A DNA stretch of 64,000 nt from Novosphingobium sp. PC22D (lineage in GTDB: Bacteria > Pseudomonadota > Alphaproteobacteria > Sphingomonadales > Sphingomonadaceae): contig NZ_MWMO01000014.1 in assembly GCF_002556635.1 (NCBI RefSeq), forward strand, positions 1 through 64,000, written 5' to 3'. The notes below the pieces were generated by a model. It was not told the origin of the DNA. It saw only the letters and a list, made by a program, of their open reading frames with translations, and made no database searches. This document shows, piece after piece, positions 36,153 to 43,496 of this stretch. Position numbers and translations under genes: made by a program. Position 1 is the first letter of the stretch. The number at the start of each line of letters is the position of its first letter.

Positions 36153-36177
36153 CGCCCGGGATCAGCGATCCCGGGCG
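36153..36177 (-). terminator. Strong hairpin with T tract on the minus strand
   Basis: CGCCCGGGATC-AGC-GATCCCGGGCG is an 11-bp perfect stem. The minus-strand copy is followed by TTTTC, so it has terminator form for a minus transcript. In the plus direction it sits 119 bp after comF without a T tract. Which transcript it ends is unclear. Confidence 0.6.
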
Positions 36178-36204
36178 TCCTCGTGACGAAACTTGCGAGG
36201 CCTT

Positions 36205-36362
36205 GCGTCTGCAATTCGGCGGTACCCCTGAAAACCGCCTGGCCCGATCCCTCATGTCTCGCATCGCCGATCCTGGACGGATCGAGGCGACTTTCTCCCT
36301 GAACCGTGGCGCCTATTGGTGAGCACCTTTTGGGTCCAGTGCAGCCCCCCCGAGCTGCGCCT
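36205..36362 (+). ncRNA. ssrS: Probable 6S RNA
   Basis: About 155 bases that fold like 6S RNA. A closing stem pairs GCAATTCGGCGG (36211-36222) with CCCCCCGAGCTGC (36346-36358). An inner stem pairs CTGGCCC (36239-36245) with GGGTCCAG (36332-36339). A long single-stranded bubble follows, then an apical hairpin (36264-36290). The 3' side holds GTGGCGCCTATTGGTGAGCA, which resembles the GUGGCGC...UUGGUGAGCA stretch of enterobacterial 6S RNA. 6S RNA blocks the sigma-70 holoenzyme in stationary phase. The strand is chosen from this similarity. A minus-strand transcript ending at the 36153-36177 hairpin is the alternative. The ends are approximate. Confidence 0.48.
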
Positions 36363-36489
36363 TCTAATTCGACCGAAAACGCTCAGGTTAAAAGGGTGTT
36401 TGCGATACGGCCCCGATTTTGGTCTACGGCTGTTGTCAGTTTGCAACAATTTGCGCATTTGGCACTCAAGGAAGCTATCAAACGTCGCC

Positions 36490-36861
36490 ATGACACCTGA
36501 TTCGAAGACAGAAATTGAGCTGGGGACGGCTTTCCGGCCCCGTTTCGACGAGAAGGGCCTCCTAGCGGCGATCGCCGTCGACGCCGAATCAGGGGAAACC
36601 CTGATGTTCGCCTTCATGGATGCCGAAGCGCTGGCAAGGACGCGCGAGACCGGTCTGGCGCATTTCCATTCGCGCTCGCGCGGCAAGCTCTGGTGCAAGG
36701 GCGAAACCTCAGGCCATTTCCTGCGCATTCGCGAGATCCGGGTCGATTGCGATCAGGATGCGCTGGTCCTGCTCGTGAGCCCGGAGGGACCGGCCTGCCA
36801 CACCGGCCGACGGAGCTGCTTTTACCGGCGCCTCGATGGCGAGACTCTCACGATGATTTGA
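36490..36861 (+). CDS. hisI: Phosphoribosyl-AMP cyclohydrolase
   Basis: A 123-residue enzyme for the third step of histidine synthesis, opening the adenine ring of phosphoribosyl-AMP. Conserved segments include AFMDAEALARTRETGLAHFHSRSRGKLWCKGETSG with the zinc cysteine, then VDCDQDALVL and ACHTGRRSCFYR with the other cysteines. The C-terminal HisE pyrophosphohydrolase domain found in enterobacteria is absent, as usual in alphaproteobacteria. It is not next to other his genes. The start has no nearby ribosome binding site, with AAGGA 18 bp upstream. Confidence 0.94.
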   Translation: MTPDSKTEIELGTAFRPRFDEKGLLAAIAVDAESGETLMFAFMDAEALARTRETGLAHFHSRSRGKLWCKGETSGHFLRIREIRVDCDQDALVLLVSPEGPACHTGRRSCFYRRLDGETLTMI

Positions 36862-37161
36862 CCGCAGGATTGGCTCAATTCGTCGTGCCAAGGCTATATC
36901 GCTCGTTAACCCATTGATTTTCAATACTTTGTGCACTGCAATGAAGGCTTGCGGCGGGCGGCCGACTATGATCTAATATAAGGGAATTTACGGATTTGGA
37001 CTTTCTTCAGTCCTTCAGGCCTAGAACCAAGCCGTGAATGACCGCCGCCATGCTCGGGCAAGGCTTATCCGGGAAGGGTGGCGGGAACCAAGCGCCTGGC
37101 AACAGGTTGAATAGTAGTAACCGAGCCGACACGTAACTCGTTTGATTTCAGGAGTGTCGAT
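36862..37161 (+). other. Leader region of a small secreted protein gene
   Basis: About 300 bases without a gene. A candidate general-stress (EcfG-type) promoter lies near its end (37084-37108), and AGGAG is placed before the next start codon. A partly AT-rich stretch around 36,975 with CTAATATAAGG might be a sigma-70 -10 region. No tRNA or repeat is visible. Confidence 0.4.
37084..37108 (+). promoter_or_regulatory. Candidate EcfG-type (general stress) promoter
   Basis: GGAAC, 16 bases, then GGTT. The alphaproteobacterial EcfG consensus is GGAAC-N16/17-CGTT, so one base of the -10 part differs. It lies 54 bp before the start of the small secreted protein gene, a plausible distance. Confidence 0.35.
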
Positions 37162-37392
37162 ATGAAGCACGCCAAGACTCTCAAGCTGGCCGCATTCGCG
37201 ACCGCTTTCGCTTCCGTTGCCGCGGTGCCCTTCGTCACTTCCGGCGTCGAGGCTGTTCCCCGTTATAGCCCGCGGGTCATCCGCCAGATCGTGTTCAATT
37301 ACCGTCCGTCGCCGCCGCCGCTTACCCGCGCGGACCTGTGCCGGACCGGTCGGGCTGCGTTCTGCGGCGGCTTCAGCACGCGCGGACGTTAA
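37162..37392 (+). CDS. Small secreted protein of unknown function
   Basis: A 76-residue protein with an N-terminal signal peptide (about residues 1-31, LKLAAFATAFASVAAVPFV). It is followed by a short Arg/Pro-rich mature part that contains two cysteines (LCRTGRAAFCGG). It has a good ribosome binding site (CAGGAG) and stands alone between two long gaps. No domain is recognised. Composition and signal peptide suggest a periplasmic peptide-like product, perhaps stress-induced given the upstream EcfG-like site. Confidence 0.65.
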   Translation: MKHAKTLKLAAFATAFASVAAVPFVTSGVEAVPRYSPRVIRQIVFNYRPSPPPLTRADLCRTGRAAFCGGFSTRGR

Positions 37393-37435
37393 GGTACCCG
37401 TGATCCTATAGAGCGGGCTTTCGGGTCCGTCAGCT

Positions 37436-37478
37436 AAATCGCTCCGGTGAGGCCTTCGCGGTCACTCCGGAGCGATTT
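37436..37478 (+). terminator. Inverted repeat downstream of the small secreted protein gene
   Basis: AAATCGCTCCGGTGA and TCACTCCGGAGCGATTT form a long stem with an AG bulge and an 11-base loop, 44 bp after the stop. The stem ends in A/T runs (AAAT and ATTT), fitting a bidirectional terminator. Confidence 0.55.
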
Positions 37479-37777
37479 CGCGTCTGGTGTCTCCGCGAAC
37501 CGCACTTGCAAGGCGATTCCTTGGTCGCGAATGAGGTTGGATCAGGCCAAACCGTCATGACCGCTGCACAGAATCGCGGGGGAGGGTTGCGGCCGTTGGT
37601 CCGTTGGTCCGTGCAGCGCGCGAGCATATCGCGTCGCCGCAAGAACCGGTGAGCCTCGCCGGCGCATGGCGCGAATTCGCATGTCGGTCGATATATCTTG
37701 ATCGATTCCGGTAGAATTCAGGCGAACCCGAAAAAACGCTCGTCTTATCGATAGTTACTGGTGCGGCTGGGATGAGG

Positions 37778-37807
37778 AGCTACCTCTGATGGTGACAGGG
37801 GGTAGCT
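37778..37807 (+). promoter_or_regulatory. Leader hairpin before the EF-loop protein gene
   Basis: AGCTACC and GGTAGCT form a 7-bp stem with the loop between, and further CTG/CAG pairing is possible. It ends six bases before the ribosome binding site region GGAG. It could regulate translation or stabilise the mRNA. No known riboswitch is recognised. Confidence 0.35.
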
Positions 37808-37822
37808 AGATAGGAGCACCCG

Positions 37823-38107
37823 ATGACCATCTATAAGACTCTCATTCGCACCGCCACCATCGCCGCGATCACGCCGCTCGCCATCGGCGCCGCCTATGCG
37901 CAGGACAGCACGATGGCCGAGCCCGAAGCGGCTCCGGCGGAAACAGCGCCTCCGGCGACGATGGACACGACCGGTGACGGCAAGATGGATGCCTGGGACC
38001 GCGACGCCAACGGCGTGGCCGACGCCTGGGACACCAACGGCGACGGCGCGCCCGATGCCGTCGATGACGACGGCGACGGTCAGCCCGACGCGGCTTCGCC
38101 CGAATAA
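37823..38107 (+). CDS. Secreted protein with tandem calcium-loop-like repeats
   Basis: A 94-residue exported protein. The signal peptide (about residues 1-26) ends in AYAQD. An Ala/Pro/Glu-rich linker follows, then four short repeats rich in D, G and N: DTTGDGKMDAWDRD, ANGVADAWDTNGDG, and APDAVDDDGDGQPD with a similar partial unit. These are EF-hand/dockerin-like or thrombospondin-3-like DxDxDG loops, so calcium binding is likely. They stop just before the C-terminus. Partners are unknown. It could be a matrix or envelope protein. Confidence 0.7.
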   Translation: MTIYKTLIRTATIAAITPLAIGAAYAQDSTMAEPEAAPAETAPPATMDTTGDGKMDAWDRDANGVADAWDTNGDGAPDAVDDDGDGQPDAASPE

Positions 38108-38225
38108 GATCGACAGTCCATCGGGAGAGGCGGAGCGCCGCGAGAGCGGGTCGCCTCTCCCCATCGGCTGATCCGCTGCGATCGAATGCAAGAATGCACA
38201 TCAAGGCCCTCGGCGCTGGTTTCCC

Positions 38226-38933
38226 TTACGCGAGTATTTCAGCGAGAAGCGATTGCATCGCGGCCCAGCTTTGCCGGTCCGCGCTTGCATCGTAGGCAAC
38301 CGCATCGAAATCGCGCAGGTCGCTCGCGGGATCGGTGAAGCCGTGCCGGACCCCCGAATAGGCGTGAAAATGCCATTCGGCCCCCGCGCCATCCATTTCT
38401 TCGAAAAACGCGCGCACCTGGTCACGCGGAACGAGCGGATCGGCATCGCCGTGACAGACGAGGATCCGTGCCCGTACAGCGCCCGGCTCGGCCGCCCGAC
38501 CGGTCGAAAGAATGCCGTGAAAGCTCACTGCGAGGACGAGGTCCTGCCCATCGCGAGCGGCTTCGAGGGCCGCCTGGCCGCCCAGGCAATAGCCGATGGC
38601 CGCCATGGGCAGACCCGCGGCGCTGTCGACTGTCCGTAGCGTATCGATCGCCGCCGCAATCCGCGCCCGGTAGTGCGCGGGCTCCGCCCGCAGGGCGCCG
38701 GCCAGAGCCGTGGCCTGCTCGTTGTCTTTCGGAGTCTCGCCGTAGTGATCCGCGATCATCGCCAGATAGCCGAGTTCGGCAAGCATGGTCGCGCGGCGCT
38801 CCATCGCCGGGTTGGCGTTGGCGATGGTCGGATAGATCACGATCGCCGCGCGTGGCGTGCCGGTGGGACGCGCCAGCCAACCGGTCAGCGCGACGTCGTC
38901 GTGGTGGTAGGAAACGGCCTCGAGGCCGCTCAT
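38226..38933 (-). CDS. Dienelactone hydrolase family protein
   Basis: A 235-residue alpha/beta hydrolase with the DLH hallmark cysteine nucleophile in GYCLGGQAAL. The acid is in HGDADPLVP and the catalytic histidine in YSGVRHGF. DLH proteins hydrolyse dienelactones or similar esters. The gene overlaps cysK by ATGA and is the last gene of the MFS-cysK-DLH operon. The real start is at 38933, beginning MSGLEAVSYHHDD. Confidence 0.85.
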   Translation of the reverse strand: MSGLEAVSYHHDDVALTGWLARPTGTPRAAIVIYPTIANANPAMERRATMLAELGYLAMIADHYGETPKDNEQATALAGALRAEPAHYRARIAAAIDTLRTVDSAAGLPMAAIGYCLGGQAALEAARDGQDLVLAVSFHGILSTGRAAEPGAVRARILVCHGDADPLVPRDQVRAFFEEMDGAGAEWHFHAYSGVRHGFTDPASDLRDFDAVAYDASADRQSWAAMQSLLAEILA

Positions 38934-39847
38934 TCGGGAAGGAAATCCGGCACCGAGAGATACCGCTCGCCGGTATCGTAGTTGAAGCCGAGCACGCGCG
39001 AACCCGCATCGAGATCGGGCAGCTTCTGCGCGATCGCCGCGAGCGTGGCGCCCGAACTGATGCCGACGAGCATGCCTTCCTCGCGCGCGCACCGGCGCGC
39101 CCACTCCTTGGCCTCGTCGGGCGGGACCTGGATCGCGCCGTCGATCGACTGGGTGTGAAGGTTGGAAGGAATGAAGCCCGCGCCGATGCCCTGGATCGGG
39201 TGAGGTCCGGGCTGTCCGCCCGAGATCACCGGCGAGAGCGTCGGCTCGACGGCAAAGGCCTTCATCGCGGGCCAGTCCTGCTTGAGCCGTTCGGCGCAAC
39301 CCGTCAGGTGGCCGCCGGTGCCGACGCCCGTGATCAGCACGTCGATCGGCGTGTCGGAAAAGTCGGCGAGAATCTCCATCGCGGTGGTCGCGACATGGAC
39401 AGCGACGTTGGCGGGGTTGTCGAACTGCTGCGGCATCCACGCGCCGGGCGTTTCCTGCACCAGCTCGCGAGCGCGCTCGATCGCGCCCCTCATGCCCTTT
39501 TCCTTGGGCGTGAGGTCGAACGTGGCGCCATAGGCGAGCATCAGCCGGCGCCGCTCGATCGACATCGATTCGGGCATGACGAGAACGAGTTTGTAGCCCT
39601 TGACCGCCGCGACCATGGCGAGACCGATGCCGGTATTGCCCGACGTCGGCTCGATTATGGTGCCACCGGGCTTGAGGCTGCCGTCGGCTTCCGCCGCCTC
39701 GATCATGGCAAGGCCGATACGATCCTTGATCGAGCCGCCGGGATTGGCGCGCTCGCACTTCACCCAGACTTCGTGGTCGGGGAACAGCCGCGCGAGGCGG
39801 ACGTGCGGCGTGGCGCCGATCGTGGCGAGGATATTGTCGACTTTCAT
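38930..39847 (-). CDS. cysK: Cysteine synthase A
   Basis: A 305-residue PLP enzyme that makes cysteine from O-acetylserine and sulfide. The Schiff-base lysine is in NPGGSIKDRIGLAM, the substrate-binding loop is PTSGNTGIGL, and the phosphate-binding loop is TGVGTGGHLTG. Length matches the family. It overlaps the hydrolase gene on one side and the MFS gene on the other by four bases each, an unusual operon setting for cysK. Confidence 0.92.
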   Translation of the reverse strand: MKVDNILATIGATPHVRLARLFPDHEVWVKCERANPGGSIKDRIGLAMIEAAEADGSLKPGGTIIEPTSGNTGIGLAMVAAVKGYKLVLVMPESMSIERRRLMLAYGATFDLTPKEKGMRGAIERARELVQETPGAWMPQQFDNPANVAVHVATTAMEILADFSDTPIDVLITGVGTGGHLTGCAERLKQDWPAMKAFAVEPTLSPVISGGQPGPHPIQGIGAGFIPSNLHTQSIDGAIQVPPDEAKEWARRCAREEGMLVGISSGATLAAIAQKLPDLDAGSRVLGFNYDTGERYLSVPDFLPE

Positions 39848-41115
39848 GTCTCGCTCTCCCTGAGTCGGTACTGCGGCGCGAAGCTGCGGGCCCGGAGTAG
39901 CTCGGGAAATAGCATCGCCCAGACAACGGTCACGAATATGGCGCCCGCGCCGCCGAATACAACCGCTCCGGTCGCGCCGAGCAGCGCCGCGGCGAAGCCG
40001 GACTGCAACTCACCGAGTTCGTTCGACGCGGAGATCGCCAGCCCGGAGATCGCCGAAACGCGGCCGCGCATGTCGTCCGGCGTGTTGAGCTGGATCAGCG
40101 AGCTGCGAATGAACACCGAGACCATGTCGGCGGCGCCCAACAAGGACAGCAGGCCTAGTGACAGCAGGAAGTGGCGCGAGAGCCCGAAGGCTAGCGTCAT
40201 CGCCCCATAGGCGCCGACCGAGAGCAGCATCTTGAGCCCGACGTCGCGCGCGAGCGGCCGCCACGAGAGCACCAGCGCGACGATCGCCGCGCCGACGGCG
40301 GGCGCCGCGCGCATCTGGCCGAGGCCTTCCGGGCCGACATGCAGGATGTCGCGCGCGAAGACCGGCAGCAGCGCGGTCGCGCCGCCGAGCAGGACCGCGA
40401 AAAGGTCGAGCGAGATGCATCCGAGCAGGAAGCGCTCGGACCAGACGAACTGGAAGCCGCCGACGATTTGCCGGACCGGATGGGCGCGCCGCGCCTCGCT
40501 GGGCGGCGGGGGCATCGTGCTGATCGCGAGCACTGAGATGATGGCGAGGACAAGGAGCCCGGTCGAGGCCCAGTAGGGCAGGGCGCGATGGCTCGCGAAG
40601 AGAAAGCCGAAGCTGGCGGGCCCAGCCACCGCGCCCGCCTGCGTGCCGATCGAATTGAGCGCGATCGCGCGCGGGATCAGCCCGGCGGGAACGACGTTGG
40701 GAGCGATGGCGCCCATCGCCGGGCCGACGAAGACACGGACCGACCCGTGCAAGGCGGCGAGGGCGAAGAGCACCGGCAGGCTGCGCAGCTCGGTCGCGGT
40801 GACGATCGCCAGACCAAGCGCGACGAGGAAATCGACCGCCATGGCCGAGGCGGCGACCTTGCGCCGGTCGAACCGGTCCGCGACCACGCCGGCGACGGGC
40901 GTGAGCAGCATCAGCGGAACGAACTGCGCAAAGCCGAGCAGGCCGAGCTGGAATGAGGCCGCGGCGATGCTCATGCCGTAATCGGCGCGCGCGACATCGT
41001 AGATCTGGTAGCCGATGATCACTACCATGCCCGATGTCGCGAGCACCGAGGCGAAGCGGGCGAACCAGAACTTTCGGAAGTCGGCAATTCGAAGCGGAGA
41101 CGCGGGCTCTTTCAC
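39844..41115 (-). CDS. MFS transporter
   Basis: A 423-residue protein with about 12 hydrophobic segments, resembling the ENTS/EntS-type or enterobactin-like MFS (MFS_3 family). Conserved loops include GVVADRFDRRKVAAS after the second helix and MRGRVSAISGLAISASNELGELQSG near the second half. It is the first gene of an operon with cysK and the dienelactone hydrolase. Substrate unknown. Confidence 0.87.
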   Translation of the reverse strand: MKEPASPLRIADFRKFWFARFASVLATSGMVVIIGYQIYDVARADYGMSIAAASFQLGLLGFAQFVPLMLLTPVAGVVADRFDRRKVAASAMAVDFLVALGLAIVTATELRSLPVLFALAALHGSVRVFVGPAMGAIAPNVVPAGLIPRAIALNSIGTQAGAVAGPASFGFLFASHRALPYWASTGLLVLAIISVLAISTMPPPPSEARRAHPVRQIVGGFQFVWSERFLLGCISLDLFAVLLGGATALLPVFARDILHVGPEGLGQMRAAPAVGAAIVALVLSWRPLARDVGLKMLLSVGAYGAMTLAFGLSRHFLLSLGLLSLLGAADMVSVFIRSSLIQLNTPDDMRGRVSAISGLAISASNELGELQSGFAAALLGATGAVVFGGAGAIFVTVVWAMLFPELLRARSFAPQYRLRESET

Positions 41116-41214
41116 TCGTGCCCCATGCCACCGGCGGGGCCGGTTTCCAAGTCAGTGTTACGCGATTGTCCGTGCCACGGCCTGTCTGCCTTCAGCCGCT
41201 TCTTGTCCCTCGCG

Positions 41215-41553
41215 TCAGCGGCGCGGGCGCAGACGGGGATTGGGCTGGAGGTTGTCGACCAGCTTGAGGAAATCGTCGAGCCGGATGATCCGCTCGAACT
41301 GGAAACCGGAGCGGTCCTCGTGCGACCAGATCAGGTGCGCCTCGATCCGGCCGATCACCGGGAGGCGCAGGTTGAGGCGCTCGCCGCGCTCGAGGGCCTC
41401 GCCGCCTTGCGCCATGAAGCCCTGGGCGGAGACGTTGACGATGTGCAGATGCACGTCCCCGAGCGTGCGATGCTCGGCGATCGCCTTGAAATCCACCGGA
41501 TGACGTGCCGCCCGCCGCTTGTCAGTGACGGTCAGCTGTGCGCCTGCGACCAT
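41215..41553 (-). CDS. PilZ-domain protein
   Basis: A 112-residue single PilZ domain, a cyclic-di-GMP effector fold. It has RRAARHPVD, the R-x3-R motif, and NVSAQGFMAQGG, the (D/N)-x-S-x2-G motif. I chose the ATG at 41553 because AGGAA stands seven bases upstream. A TTG upstream would add 16 residues. Motility, adhesion or polysaccharide regulation are possible targets. It stands alone. Confidence 0.82.
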   Translation of the reverse strand: MVAGAQLTVTDKRRAARHPVDFKAIAEHRTLGDVHLHIVNVSAQGFMAQGGEALERGERLNLRLPVIGRIEAHLIWSHEDRSGFQFERIIRLDDFLKLVDNLQPNPRLRPRR

Positions 41554-41642
41554 GCTTCGTTCCTGTTCTGGAGTAACCCTGCGCGATATCTTGCGCTCCA
41601 ATGGGAAACAAAGGGTAAACCGGCAGTCCGTTGCCGTCCGGT

Positions 41643-41662
41643 CCCGGCAAAAAAATGCCGGG
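41643..41662 (-). terminator. Hairpin downstream of tyrS
   Basis: CCCGGCA and TGCCGGG with an A-run in the loop form a 7-bp perfect stem, 19 bp beyond the tyrS stop. No T tract follows, so it may terminate weakly. Confidence 0.45.
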
Positions 41663-41680
41663 TCTGCCCGGAGCGATTGG

Positions 41681-42910
41681 TTATCCGGCCTGCAGCACGC
41701 CGTGCTTCTTCTTGCCCAGGCTGATCTTGGCGCTCTGCCCGGCGGTGATATCGATCAGATAGCTCGGATCGGTGATCACGATATCATCGATTCGCACCGC
41801 GCCTTCCGCCACCTTGCGCTTGGCTTCGCCGTTCGAGGCGGTGAAGCCGATCTCGGTGCAGGCCGCGACGATGCGGATGCCGCCCGGCGGCACGGTGAGC
41901 ACCGGAAGGTCCTCGCCAAGACCGCCGCCGGCGAAGGTCGCGCGGGCGGTCTGCTCGGCGCCGCGCGCGGCGTCATCGCCCCGGCACAGACGCGTGACCT
42001 CGTTGGCGAGCACGACCTTGGCATCATTGATCTCGGCGCCTTCGAGCGCTTCGAGTCGGGCGATCTCGTCGAGCGGCAAGTCGGTGAAAAGACGCAGGAA
42101 ACGGCCGACGTCGCGGTCATCGCAATTGCGCCAGTACTGCCAGAAATCGTAGGCCGGAAGCTGGTCCTCGTTGAGCCAGACGGCGCCATTCGCGGTCTTG
42201 CCCATCTTCGCCCCGTCGGCGGTGGTGAGCAGCGGGGTGGTGACGCCGAACAACTCGGCGCCGTCCATCCGGCGACCCAGCTCGATGCCGTTGACGATGT
42301 TGCCCCATTGGTCCGATCCGCCCATCTGCAACCGGCAGCCGTGCCGCTGCGACAGCTCGCGGAAGTCGTAGGCCTGGAGGATCATGTAATTGAATTCGAG
42401 GAAAGTCAGCGGCTGCTCGCGATCGAGCCTCAGCTTGACCGAATCGAAAGTTAGCATGCGGTTGACGGTGAAGTGCGGCCCCACCTCTCGCAGCAGTTCG
42501 ATGTAGCCCAGTTGCGAGAGCCACTCGGCGTTGTCGATCATGACCGCGCCGGTCTCGCTATCGTCGAAGTCGAGCAGGCGCGCGAAGACGGTGCGGATCG
42601 ATGCGATGTTGGCCGCGATCACTTCGGGCGTCATCAGCTTGCGGCTCTCGTCCTTGCCCGAGGGATCGCCGATAATGCCGGTGCCCCCGCCCATCACCGC
42701 GATCGGCTTGTGTCCGGCCTGCTGGAGCCGGCGCAGGAGCATGATTTGCACAAGACTGCCGACGTGGAGCGATGGCGCGGTCGGATCGAAGCCGATATAG
42801 CCGGGCACGATCTGCTTGCTCGCCAGCGCATCGAGCCCCTTGGCATCGGTGAGCTGGTGGATGTAGCCGCGCTCGTCGAGCAGGCGGAGCAGGGTGGAAT
42901 CGTAAGTCAT
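41681..42910 (-). CDS. tyrS: Tyrosyl-tRNA synthetase
   Basis: A 409-residue class I synthetase. The HIGH-like motif is SLHVGSLV and the KMSKS-like motif is KMGKTANG. The C-terminal S4 RNA-binding domain ends the protein. All expected domains for the bacterial TyrRS (TyrRZ-like) are present. It is on the opposite strand to the DOMON/NamZ genes. Confidence 0.97.
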   Translation of the reverse strand: MTYDSTLLRLLDERGYIHQLTDAKGLDALASKQIVPGYIGFDPTAPSLHVGSLVQIMLLRRLQQAGHKPIAVMGGGTGIIGDPSGKDESRKLMTPEVIAANIASIRTVFARLLDFDDSETGAVMIDNAEWLSQLGYIELLREVGPHFTVNRMLTFDSVKLRLDREQPLTFLEFNYMILQAYDFRELSQRHGCRLQMGGSDQWGNIVNGIELGRRMDGAELFGVTTPLLTTADGAKMGKTANGAVWLNEDQLPAYDFWQYWRNCDDRDVGRFLRLFTDLPLDEIARLEALEGAEINDAKVVLANEVTRLCRGDDAARGAEQTARATFAGGGLGEDLPVLTVPPGGIRIVAACTEIGFTASNGEAKRKVAEGAVRIDDIVITDPSYLIDITAGQSAKISLGKKKHGVLQAG

Positions 42911-42956
42911 GGCAGCCTTCCTGAGCGAAGCGCGCGCCTAGCATGGAGAAACCGGC

Positions 42957-43496
42957 TTGCAAACGCAGAGCCTGCATCATCATCCCGCATTTCCGCCGCG
43001 TTCGGTGACTTCGGTCTCGGCGCGGATCACGCCCGAGGCCGAATGGATACGCCTGCGCTGGCGCATCGACGGCGCGCGCGACCTGGTGGTTCCGGCCTTC
43101 GCGGGCAAGGGCCGCGCGGACAATCTCTGGCGGACGACCTGCTTCGAGCTGTTCCTGCGCGCGCCCGGCGCTTCGGCCTACGTCGAGGTCAACTTGTCGC
43201 CCTCGGAGCGCTGGGCGATCTACGACTTCAGCGGCTATCGCGAGGGCATGGCCGAGCGCGCCTCGCCGCGCGAGCCGACCTGCGCGATGCGCAAGGGCGA
43301 GGCCATGGCGATCTTCGACGCCGCCGTGCCCGCCGCCGCGCTGCCACCGCTCCCGTGGGAGTGCCAGATGACCGCGGTGATCGAGGAAACGGGCGGGATC
43401 AAGAGCTTCTGGGCGCTCGGACGTGCCGACGACAAGCCGGACTTCCACGATCCGGCTTGCTTCACCTGGACGGTTGGGGCACCGGAAGAAGCATGA
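42957..43496 (+). CDS. DOMON-like domain protein
   Basis: A 179-residue beta-rich protein of the DOMON-like family, which binds haem or sugars in better-known members. No ATG lies in the right frame. A TTG with GGAGAAA six bases upstream is the best start. It overlaps the following NamZ gene by ATGA, so the two are coupled and may act together at the envelope, although this protein has no signal peptide. The segment FWALGRADDKPDFHDPACFTW is typical of the family. Confidence 0.72.
   Translation: MQTQSLHHHPAFPPRSVTSVSARITPEAEWIRLRWRIDGARDLVVPAFAGKGRADNLWRTTCFELFLRAPGASAYVEVNLSPSERWAIYDFSGYREGMAERASPREPTCAMRKGEAMAIFDAAVPAAALPPLPWECQMTAVIEETGGIKSFWALGRADDKPDFHDPACFTWTVGAPEEA

Larger units (their letters stand above)
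37393..37822. other. Non-coding stretch between two small secreted-protein genes
   Basis: About 430 bases. The first part holds the inverted repeat at 37436-37478. The remainder shows no coding signal on either strand. The part just before 37,823 contains a leader hairpin. No recognisable tRNA or repeat element is present. Confidence 0.5.

Noticed and set aside
36990..37160. A possible small RNA before the 76-residue secreted protein
   Set aside because: No convincing closed structure or terminator was visible, so I kept it as a leader region only.
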